Below are positions 41,230 to 48,862 of a DNA stretch of 64,000 nt, piece after piece. The notes beneath the pieces were generated by a model. That model did not search any database. It was given only the letters and a program-made list of their open reading frames with translations, and had not been told where the DNA came from. Position 1 is the first letter of the stretch; the number at the start of each line of letters is the position of its first letter. The stretch covers positions 1 through 64,000 of the forward strand of contig NZ_JAGYXY010000003.1 in assembly GCF_018362775.1 (NCBI RefSeq), in the 5' to 3' direction. The translations under genes were made by a program, and so were the position numbers. Source of the DNA: Alistipes montrealensis (GTDB lineage Bacteria; Bacteroidota; Bacteroidia; Bacteroidales; Rikenellaceae).

Positions 41230-41251
41230 AAGCACGGATCGCTCCGTGCTT
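41230..41251 (-). terminator. Terminator of the module 2 regulator gene
   Basis: AAGCACGGA and TCCGTGCTT form a 9-bp stem with a 4-nt loop, followed on the minus strand by T6 or more. It is almost the same as the module 1 terminator. Confidence 0.8.
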
Positions 41252-41273
41252 CGGCTTCTCCGTGGGGTGAAGT

Positions 41274-43019
41274 CTATCGGTCGGAAGAACCCGCGATTTT
41301 CCGGTATTCGGCGGGGCTGATGCCGTACTGTTTGCGGAAGAGGCGGTAGAACGTGCTCGGGATGTTGAACCCGCAGTTGTAGGCGACCGCCTCGACGGTC
41401 AGTTCGGGATGGTTGTCCAGAAGCCGCCGCGCCTCCTCGACCTGCAACTGGCGGATGTATTCCATGGGTGTTTTGCCCGTCACGGCCTTGACCGCCTCGG
41501 TGAGCGTGCTGCGGTTGGAGCCCAGCGCGGCAGAGATGGCCTCGCGGCCTGTGTTCGCATCGGCGAGGTGATTGTCCGCAAGCAGGTATTCACGCAGCCG
41601 CCCGACCAGCTCGCGCTGAGAACGGCTGCCGGGAAGGACGGGCTGCGCCGCAGCATCGTTTGACGATTTCCCGGCCGGCACGAGTGTTTCGTATTCGCGT
41701 GTAATCCTGGCCAACTGCTCTTCGAGGTGGTCCTGTTCCCGGATCTGCCGGTAAAGGCCGCGGTTTTTGTGCGTAATGATGCGGTTGTAGTAGAATGTCG
41801 CCCCCAACAGCAGCGCCAGCAGCACGCAGCCGCCCAGCGCGAAGAGAAAGTAGTTGCGGTTGCGCTCCTTCTCGGCTGCGTACTTGTCCACCTCGTACTG
41901 CGTGCGCACCTCGTCGAGCCGCGAGGCGAACGCCTCATTGTAGTTTTTCTCCAGGTCGCCGATCACCTCGCTGAACAGTTCGACCGCCTTGTCAGCCTCC
42001 TGCAACTGGGCCAGCGTCATCAGCTTCAGAGACTTGACCTCCAGGTTGCCCGGCGACGCCTCGGCCGCCCGGTCGAGCATTTCGAGCGCTTCGCGGTAGC
42101 GTTTCTGCCCGTAGAGGACGTGCCCGCGCTCCTTGTACATCTTGAGCGCCCCGCGGCTCAGGCTGTCCACGCGGTCGATGCAGTGTTGGGCCAGATCGTA
42201 CTGCCCCGTCTGGCGGTAGATGTCCGTATAGGTCACCCACAGGTTGCCCCATGCCGACGGCTGCGGCGTGTGCGACGCCTCCTCGTAGCGGCGGTTCACC
42301 TCTTCCGTCGCACGGGCCGCTTCGAGGGCTTCGTCGTAGCGCTGCTGGCCGATCAGGTTGGTCGCAAGGTTATTATAGGCCGTGGCAAGATAGTTCAGGT
42401 AAGGCCGCTCGTCCTCCAGCAGGCCGATGCACTCGCGCAGACAGGTTTCGGCATCCGAGAAACGCCGCTGCCCGGAATAGATGCGTGACAGCGTTAGCTG
42501 CGCCATGCCCATTCCGGCGCGATCCCCGCGTGTTTTGGCATGGGCGTAGAAACGCTCGGCCTCCTGAAGTCCCCGGTCGAAATCCCCCGTGCGGCGGTAA
42601 GCGTCCGCCAACTGCATCGAAGTCTGGTAATAGTCTTTCCACAACCCGTTCGCGGAGAGGAACTCCAGCACGGCCGGAGCCTCGTCGATTACCTTCCCGA
42701 AGAGACTCTTGCTCGCATAAGCTCCGATCCGGTTGGCTTTGGCCGTTCCCTCTACGGCGACATCGCCCTGCTGCCGGGCATCGGCCTCGATTGCGTCGTA
42801 AAGCGTTAAAAGCGTATCGATCACCCCCTCCTTGCGCACCTCGATCAGGTAAATACGCGCCAGTTCCTGACGAGCCAGCCGTCTCTCGGCGCCCTCCGTG
42901 CGGGCGATGACGCGGCGCAGGGAGTCTTTTTTCTGTTGTCTGTTGCTTTGCGCCCCGATGCAGGGCACGGATAAAAGGGCCAGGAGGACGAGGACGATGC
43001 CTGCCGGAAGAAGTTTCAT
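41274..43019 (-). CDS. Membrane-anchored TPR / AraC-type regulator (module 2)
   Basis: The start is ATG 43019 (MKLLPAGIVLVLLALLSVPC, signal peptide), giving 581 residues. The layout is the same as in module 1: TPR-like helices (about 30-370), a membrane segment (FLFALGGCVLLALLLGATFY), KNRGLYRQIREQDHLEEQL and a C-terminal AraC HTH pair with ALGSNRSTLTEAVKAVTGKT and VAYNCGFNIPSTFYRLFRKQ. The HTHs of the two regulators are almost identical in their recognition helices, so they should read the same site. It heads module 2. Confidence 0.85.
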   Translation of the reverse strand: MKLLPAGIVLVLLALLSVPCIGAQSNRQQKKDSLRRVIARTEGAERRLARQELARIYLIEVRKEGVIDTLLTLYDAIEADARQQGDVAVEGTAKANRIGAYASKSLFGKVIDEAPAVLEFLSANGLWKDYYQTSMQLADAYRRTGDFDRGLQEAERFYAHAKTRGDRAGMGMAQLTLSRIYSGQRRFSDAETCLRECIGLLEDERPYLNYLATAYNNLATNLIGQQRYDEALEAARATEEVNRRYEEASHTPQPSAWGNLWVTYTDIYRQTGQYDLAQHCIDRVDSLSRGALKMYKERGHVLYGQKRYREALEMLDRAAEASPGNLEVKSLKLMTLAQLQEADKAVELFSEVIGDLEKNYNEAFASRLDEVRTQYEVDKYAAEKERNRNYFLFALGGCVLLALLLGATFYYNRIITHKNRGLYRQIREQDHLEEQLARITREYETLVPAGKSSNDAAAQPVLPGSRSQRELVGRLREYLLADNHLADANTGREAISAALGSNRSTLTEAVKAVTGKTPMEYIRQLQVEEARRLLDNHPELTVEAVAYNCGFNIPSTFYRLFRKQYGISPAEYRKIAGSSDR

Positions 43020-43072
43020 GAGGACGGAGTGTAAGTTTGTAGTCGATCGGTGACGCAAGTTTCCAATGAGTT

Positions 43073-43104
43073 CAAAGATAGTAAAATATTTTCTTCAGTA
43101 CGAA
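43073..43104 (-). promoter_or_regulatory. Promoter of the module 2 regulator gene
   Basis: On the minus strand TTCG (43101-43104), 20 nt, TATCTTTG (43073-43080): the -7 box is perfect and the -33 box has one mismatch. Confidence 0.6.
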
Positions 43105-43194
43105 CTTTCAGGCTTGATTCCGTTACTCGTTTGTTATTGTTCCTTTCAGCCTTTGTGCGTTTCGTGGTGTCGGATGCCGCGACGTTCGTACAGG

Positions 43195-43232
43195 GAGGCC
43201 GGATATGATTCATTCCGGCCTCTTTCTATTTT
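43195..43232 (+). terminator. Terminator-like hairpin in the leader of the AraC gene
   Basis: GAGGCCGGA and TCCGGCCTC form a 9-bp stem followed by TTTCTATTTTT. No + strand gene lies upstream in the 313-bp gap 43020-43333, so it may be an attenuator in the leader of the AraC gene or the end of a small RNA. Confidence 0.55.
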
Positions 43233-43333
43233 TGGCACCGAAACAGGTGATTTGCGTTCAATTTTTGCAGTAAATCGTGCAATGAAATACGAATACCCTA
43301 TTTTTATTATCCCATTTGGGCGATTTACCGCAG

Positions 43334-44170
43334 ATGCACAACAGTTTTCATATATATACCGACATATCGGCCCTTCCGGCCGGCGAACATGACGCGTACA
43401 TGGAGGAAGGGTTCGGGGGAATCTGTACCCGGGGGACCGCTGTAATAAAGGTTTTTTCGGTGAGCCGCCGGATATCCAGGAACGATCTGGTGACCGTCCT
43501 GCCGTTGCAACAGGTGTCGATCCGTGATGTCAGCGATGATTTTGCAATGACCTTTTTCAGGTTCGACAAGGATATGTTTCTCGATATTATGAGCGGGCTG
43601 GGAAAGATCACTCCCGATTTCTTTTTTTACATGCGGAAGAATTTCCAGCTCCGCCTGAACCGGAGCGAAGCCGTGCGGTTCCTGGGTTTTTGCCGCGTAA
43701 TCGATTTCCGGGGCCGCAGCGACGATTCCAATTTCCGCCGGGAGACCATTCTGCACCTGCTGCGCATCTATTTCTGGGATTTCTACGTCCATTTCCAGAA
43801 GGTCATGGCCGCCGGGGAGAAGCCGCTCGCGAACTCCAACAAGGAGAACATCGCCTTCAAATTCGTCATGCTGGTTTCCGAGCATTTCAAAATGCACCGG
43901 GAGATTCCGTTTTACGCCGACAAGTTGTGCATATCGACTTCTTACCTGACCCGGGTCGTTCAGGAGATGAACGGCCAGTCTGCGCGTGAGGTGATCGCAG
44001 ATCATGTCGTCCTTGAAATAAAGAAACTGCTCCGGAACGCAACCTTCGACATAAAGGATGTGGCCCGGAAAGCAGGGTTCGCCAACCAGTCTTCGCTGAG
44101 CCGCTTTTTCCGCCTGCATACGAAGATGTCTCCCTCGGAATACCGGCGAACGGTCCATATCATACGATAG
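43334..44170 (+). CDS. AraC-family transcription regulator
   Basis: I choose ATG 43334 (MHNSFHIYTDISALPAGEHD), giving 278 residues. The N-terminal part is a cupin-like sensing domain, and the C-terminal AraC HTH pair is clear: IPFYADKLCISTSYLTRVVQ and IKDVARKAGFANQSSLSRFF. It is cytoplasmic. The next gene, a hybrid histidine kinase, starts 16 bp later, so they form an operon and possibly one pathway, though AraC proteins lack a receiver domain. The ligand is unknown. Confidence 0.85.
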   Translation: MHNSFHIYTDISALPAGEHDAYMEEGFGGICTRGTAVIKVFSVSRRISRNDLVTVLPLQQVSIRDVSDDFAMTFFRFDKDMFLDIMSGLGKITPDFFFYMRKNFQLRLNRSEAVRFLGFCRVIDFRGRSDDSNFRRETILHLLRIYFWDFYVHFQKVMAAGEKPLANSNKENIAFKFVMLVSEHFKMHREIPFYADKLCISTSYLTRVVQEMNGQSAREVIADHVVLEIKKLLRNATFDIKDVARKAGFANQSSLSRFFRLHTKMSPSEYRRTVHIIR

Positions 44171-44186
44171 AAATAATACCTTATAA

Positions 44187-46907
44187 ATGAAGCAAACTGA
44201 AGCCGCCGCCCGAAAAGCGGGCAAAATGTTATTTGAGAAGAATATGTCCGAATTGCTGCACGAACAGATATTCTTTACGGAACGTGTATATGCCTCCCTG
44301 CCGATGGGAGTCGAGATTTATGATGCCGACGGAATTCTGCGCGCGCTGAACGAACGGGCGCGGCTGATGTACGGCGTCGAGCGGGCTGCGGTGGTCGATA
44401 AGGTAAACCTGTTCGACAGCCCCTACGTCGACGAACAGCTCGATGCGAAGATCAGATCCGGCGAAGAGATCGTCCTGGAATTCGAATACGATTTCGACCG
44501 GATCAACCAGGAGTATTTCTCGACACGGAACAAGAATACCATCATTTACGAAGTCAAGGTTTTCGCCATTCGCAACCGGGACGGCGCTATTGTCGGACAC
44601 ATACTTCTCACCAACGACGTGACCTCCACCAAAGAGGCCGAGTACCGCACCGAAGAGAGCAAGAAGAACCTGGAGATGGCCATGGCTGCGGCAAACATGT
44701 CTTCGTGGGTCTACGATGTGCGCAAAGGTGTGTTCGGATCGCTCTACGGGACCCCGATCATCGGCAACGGCATGACGCTGGACGAATTGCTGGCCAAACT
44801 CTATCCGCAGGACCGCGTTCCCGTGGCGGAACTCTTTGACCGGCTGGCTCGCCGGGAGGTTTTGCAGGGGCAGATCACCGTACGCGTCTTCAATAAAGAC
44901 GAAGGGCAGTACCGCCATTACGAGAGCCGAATGCGTCTCTCTACCGAACACCGGGGCAAACTGCAGATCATCGGCACTCAACTGGACGTGACCGAAAAGA
45001 TCCGGATGACCAAGCGGACCCATGACCTTCTGGCCAAGCGCGAATTGGCCATGAAGATCAACGACATCGTCCATTGGGATTTCGACGTGCGGACGCAGAA
45101 ATTCGAGTCTTACAACGATCCGGTCAACGATTACGCTTCGGACCGTCTGGTCTCCGTGGACGATTACCTGGCCGTGGTCCATCCCGAAGACCGCTCTTCG
45201 GTCAACGATGCCATCCAGACCATGTTGTCGGGCAAACAGCTTAACGTCGACTTCTCCTGCCGTATGCAGACCAAATACGACAATGTGTGGCAGTACTGGA
45301 ACGTCACGGGCGTTCCGTTTGAGAGGGATGAAAACGGCGGAGTCTCGCGGTTCACGGGATTCCGGCAGAACATCTCCAAACTCCACCAGTTGAACGAGGA
45401 GCTTAAGGAGCGGAACTATAAGATGGACCTTACGTTCAAGACCGTCGGCATGTCCTACTGGGACTTCGACGTGAAGACCGGGCAATACCGGTCGTTTAAC
45501 GATCCGGTGAACGATTACAGTTCCGAAAAGAGTATTTCGCCCGAAGATTACCTGAATGCCGCCCATCCCGACGATACGGAGCGTGTCCGGGAAAATATCG
45601 AAAGCATGTTCCGGGGCACGAACAAGGAGTTCAGCCTGCAATACCGTTCCCGGACCAAATGGGACCAGGAGTGGCAGACCCTGATCGTTACGGGGCTCCC
45701 TTCCGATTGGGATAAAAAGGGGAACGTCATTCGTTACACCGGTATCGCCTTCAACAATACCAAATGGGAAAAGATGGCCCAGGACCTGAAGGATATGAAA
45801 GACCGGGCCGAGCTTTCCGACCGGCTCAAATCGGCCTTCCTGGCCAATATGAGCCACGAGATACGCACGCCGCTGAACGCCATTGTCGGTTTTTCCGAAT
45901 TGCTGGTCGACTGCGATGATCCGGATGAGAAGGCCGAGTACTGGCGCGTTATCGAGTCCAACAACGAACTGCTGCTGCGGCTCATCAACGATATTCTGGA
46001 CCTCTCGAGGATCGAATCGGGAACTCTCGAACGCAAGCGGGAGAAATTCGACCTGTCGCAGGTCTGCAGCGAACTGTACACGATGATCCGGGCCAAGATC
46101 TCCAGTCCGGATGTCGAGTTGCTGCAGGACAACCCCTGTTCGGGCTGCTGGATCGTACTCGATTGCAACCGTCTCAAGCAGGTGTGGATGAATTTTCTGA
46201 CCAATGCGGTGAAATGCACCAGGTCCGGACATATTCGGATGGGATATTCCGTCGAAAGGGAGGGCATCCGGGTTTATGTAGAGGATACCGGAACGGGTAT
46301 TCCGAAGAAGCTCCAGGACCGGGTTTTCGGCCGATTCCAGAAACTCAACGAATTCGCGCAGGGTACGGGGCTCGGGCTGGCGATCTCCAAGGCTATCGTC
46401 GAGGCTGCGGGCGGCGAGATCGGATTCACTTCTGAACCGGGCGTGGGATCGACCTTCTGGGCCTGGGTGCCGTGTGAGGTATCGAGGCCGGGATACACAG
46501 GCCCGTCCGATCCGTCCCTTCCGAACGCCCGTCTGTCGGACGGCGGAGCCCCGGACCGGAAGCTGAAAATCTTGGTCGCCGAGGACAACGACAGCAACTA
46601 TTCGCTGGTGCGGCATATCCTCAAGAACTACGATCTCACGCGGGCGGCTAACGGCGTGGAGGCCGTCGAGGAGGTTCGCAGCCGGAATTTCGACCTCGTG
46701 CTGATGGACCTGAAGATGCCCGTCATGGGAGGTTTGGAGGCGACCCGGAAGATCCGGGAGTTCAACGCCGAAGTTCCGATCGTCGCACTGACGGCTAATG
46801 CTTTCGATTCCGACAGGGTCAGCGCCATGGATGCGGGATGCAATGCCTTCCTGGCCAAACCTGTGAAGCGGAAACAGTTGCTCGATCTCTTCTCCGGCCG
46901 CCGGTAG
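44187..46907 (+). CDS. Cytoplasmic hybrid histidine kinase with several PAS domains
   Basis: The 906-residue protein has no membrane segment. About four PAS-like domains lie at 25-150, 160-275, 285-395 and 410-525; the third and fourth are near repeats (WDFDVRTQKFESYNDPVNDY and WDFDVKTGQYRSFNDPVNDY). A HisKA domain with His near 556 (NMSHEIRTPLNAIVGF), an HATPase (NFLTNAVKC, DTGTGIP, GTGLGLAIS) and a C-terminal receiver with Asp near 840 (LVLMDLKMPVMGG) follow. It should sense a cytoplasmic signal and pass phosphate to its own receiver; no separate response regulator is adjacent. Confidence 0.9.
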   Translation: MKQTEAAARKAGKMLFEKNMSELLHEQIFFTERVYASLPMGVEIYDADGILRALNERARLMYGVERAAVVDKVNLFDSPYVDEQLDAKIRSGEEIVLEFEYDFDRINQEYFSTRNKNTIIYEVKVFAIRNRDGAIVGHILLTNDVTSTKEAEYRTEESKKNLEMAMAAANMSSWVYDVRKGVFGSLYGTPIIGNGMTLDELLAKLYPQDRVPVAELFDRLARREVLQGQITVRVFNKDEGQYRHYESRMRLSTEHRGKLQIIGTQLDVTEKIRMTKRTHDLLAKRELAMKINDIVHWDFDVRTQKFESYNDPVNDYASDRLVSVDDYLAVVHPEDRSSVNDAIQTMLSGKQLNVDFSCRMQTKYDNVWQYWNVTGVPFERDENGGVSRFTGFRQNISKLHQLNEELKERNYKMDLTFKTVGMSYWDFDVKTGQYRSFNDPVNDYSSEKSISPEDYLNAAHPDDTERVRENIESMFRGTNKEFSLQYRSRTKWDQEWQTLIVTGLPSDWDKKGNVIRYTGIAFNNTKWEKMAQDLKDMKDRAELSDRLKSAFLANMSHEIRTPLNAIVGFSELLVDCDDPDEKAEYWRVIESNNELLLRLINDILDLSRIESGTLERKREKFDLSQVCSELYTMIRAKISSPDVELLQDNPCSGCWIVLDCNRLKQVWMNFLTNAVKCTRSGHIRMGYSVEREGIRVYVEDTGTGIPKKLQDRVFGRFQKLNEFAQGTGLGLAISKAIVEAAGGEIGFTSEPGVGSTFWAWVPCEVSRPGYTGPSDPSLPNARLSDGGAPDRKLKILVAEDNDSNYSLVRHILKNYDLTRAANGVEAVEEVRSRNFDLVLMDLKMPVMGGLEATRKIREFNAEVPIVALTANAFDSDRVSAMDAGCNAFLAKPVKRKQLLDLFSGRR

Positions 46908-47113
46908 ACTGGCATCGCCCTCTTTGCAACCGGGTTGCAGCCCTGATCGCCATCCTGAATGCCGTCCGGATACAGAACATGATAAAATAAACCGATGGGT
47001 GCGCAGCCCGAAGGCTTTACGCTTCAGAGTGTTAACTGTGTTCTGAAAGGCCTCTGCCCTGCTTGCGCTGCAAAAAATAATGCTTTTGCAATCAGGTTGC
47101 ACGAAAATACATC

Positions 47114-47121
47114 TATCTTTG
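47114..47121 (+). promoter_or_regulatory. -7 box before the metal-efflux operon
   Basis: TATCTTTG fits the consensus and lies five bases before the GTG at 47127. TTTG at 47085 is 25 nt upstream, further than usual. Confidence 0.45.
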
Positions 47122-47126
47122 CCCCA

Positions 47127-47522
47127 GTGAAACGAATCGTCTCCATCCTGTTCCTGTCGGCGGCGGCGCTGGTTTTAACTGCGCTGTCGCTCGTGCCGCA
47201 TCATCATCACGGAAATGCGGTGTGTACGGTTGCGGAGTTATGCAAGGCCGATTCAATCTATAACGACCGCCACACGGGGCATGACGCTTCCGGCGAGAGC
47301 GAATCCGAAGGATGCGTTGTCCATGCGTCCTATGCTCCGTCGGATGTGTTGACGGGCGTTGCGGCTCCCTGCGTACAACCTGCCTTGCAGGCCGTTTCAC
47401 CGACCCTGCCTGCCCCTGAGGTCTCGCTCCGGCATGCGGGATACGGTCTCTGTATCATCGCCTATACCTCCGTCGTGCCCGTTGCGGGCGGCGGATTGCG
47501 CGCCCCTCCCACCCTTTCATAA
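47127..47522 (+). CDS. Small secreted His-containing protein (DUF6769-like)
   Basis: I choose the GTG at 47127 (reads VKRIVSILFLSAAALVLTAL), because a signal peptide starts there; upstream codons are not protein-like. The mature protein of about 110 residues has VPHHHHGN near its start and two or three Cys (VCTVAELC, EGCVVHAS). Similar small proteins lie before CusB/CzcB genes in Bacteroidales. It could bind metal in the periplasm. The assignment is by pattern and position. Confidence 0.6.
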   Translation: MKRIVSILFLSAAALVLTALSLVPHHHHGNAVCTVAELCKADSIYNDRHTGHDASGESESEGCVVHASYAPSDVLTGVAAPCVQPALQAVSPTLPAPEVSLRHAGYGLCIIAYTSVVPVAGGGLRAPPTLS

Positions 47523-47668
47523 GCGGAAAATCCTGGTTTTCTCCGCACGCATGTTCTGTTCCGGCATTTCCCGGGGCGGAATTCCTTATGCATGATAATT
47601 GCATAATCCTCTTGTAGTTAAACTGAAACCGGATGCACGAACCGCATCCGTATATAAACGACCGAAAG

Positions 47669-48850
47669 ATGAAAAAACAGATTCTCGGAGCGGCGGCTGT
47701 TGCTGCACTCCTGCTTGCCGGATGCAACAGCGGACAGGCTGTCGAACACACCGAAGGCGACGGGCACGACCACGGCGCGGAAACTCATGCCGAAGGCGAC
47801 GGGCACGATCACACAAATGAAGGCCATGCGGATGAAATCGTTTTCAGTAAGGAACAGGCAGCCTTTGCCGGTTTGAAGATCGATACCGTGAAGCCCGCTG
47901 CATTCAGAAATGTTATCCGTACGAGCGGCGAAATACGCGCCGCCCAGGGCGACGAAGCGACGATCGTGGCAACGGCCAACGGTATCGTGTCGTTCCCCCG
48001 GCAAACCATGACTGTCGGCGCCCCGGTCGCGGCGGGAGCAACCGTCGTGACGATCTCGGCGAAGAACCTCGCCGACGGCGACCCTGCCGCCAAGGCGAAG
48101 ATCGCCTACGAAACGGCGCTCAAGGAGTATGAACGTGCCAAAGGACTGGTTGCCGACCAGATCATTTCGACCAAAGAGTTCGAGCAGGTGCGCCTGCGCT
48201 ATGAGAACGCCCGGACGACTTACGAGGCGCAGGCCGCCGACATGACGGCCTCGGGCGTGCGCGTTACCTCGCCCATCGGGGGATACATCACCAGCCGGCT
48301 GGTGGGTCAGGGCGACTATGTGACCGTCGGACAGCCCGTTGCCACCGTGTCGCAGAACCGCCGCCTTCAACTCCGCGCCGACGTGCCGCCCAGCCGGTTC
48401 GGCGAACTGAAAACCGTCGCCGGGGCGAATTTCGTCACGCCTTACGATAACAAAGCCTATGAACTGGCCGCGCTCGGCGGCCGCCTGCTTTCGGTGGGTA
48501 AAAGTTCCGACAAAACGTCGTTCTATATCCCCGTGACTTTCGAGTTCGACAACACGGGCGAGGTGGTTCCCGGCTCGTTCGTCGAGGTGTTCCTGCTCGG
48601 CGCACCGCAGCAGGACGTTATTTCCGTTCCCGTTACGGCGCTCACCGAGGAGCAGGGCGTCTATTTCGTCTACGTGCAGGTCGACGACGACGGGTATCTC
48701 AAACGCGAAGTCAAACCCGGCCAGAGCGACGGCGAGCGGGTCCGCATCCTTTCGGGGCTTTCCGGCGGCGAACGCGTCGTGTCGAAAGGAGCCTATCAGG
48801 TCAAGCTGGCGGCCACCTCTTCGATCGTTCCCGAAGGTCACACCCACTAA
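47669..48850 (+). CDS. RND efflux periplasmic adaptor lipoprotein (CzcB/CusB-like)
   Basis: The start is ATG 47669 (MKKQILGAAAVAALLLAGC, lipobox LAGC), giving 393 residues. Just after the Cys is a His/Asp-rich stretch (GDGHDHGAETHAEGDGHDH), which probably binds metal. The HlyD-type body follows, with VIRTSGEIRAAQGDEATIV, GAPVAAGATVVTISAKNLAD, a helical hairpin (about 150-195) and ITSRLVGQGDYVTVGQPVAT. It links the inner-membrane pump to the outer-membrane channel. The pump gene starts 12 bp later. Confidence 0.9.
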   Translation: MKKQILGAAAVAALLLAGCNSGQAVEHTEGDGHDHGAETHAEGDGHDHTNEGHADEIVFSKEQAAFAGLKIDTVKPAAFRNVIRTSGEIRAAQGDEATIVATANGIVSFPRQTMTVGAPVAAGATVVTISAKNLADGDPAAKAKIAYETALKEYERAKGLVADQIISTKEFEQVRLRYENARTTYEAQAADMTASGVRVTSPIGGYITSRLVGQGDYVTVGQPVATVSQNRRLQLRADVPPSRFGELKTVAGANFVTPYDNKAYELAALGGRLLSVGKSSDKTSFYIPVTFEFDNTGEVVPGSFVEVFLLGAPQQDVISVPVTALTEEQGVYFVYVQVDDDGYLKREVKPGQSDGERVRILSGLSGGERVVSKGAYQVKLAATSSIVPEGHTH

Positions 48851-48862
48851 TCCCCTGCTTCC

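Noticed and set aside
44229..47102. 957-codon ORF antisense to the hybrid kinase
   Set aside because: It is a shadow of the kinase gene caused by GC-rich codons; motifs are only on the + strand.
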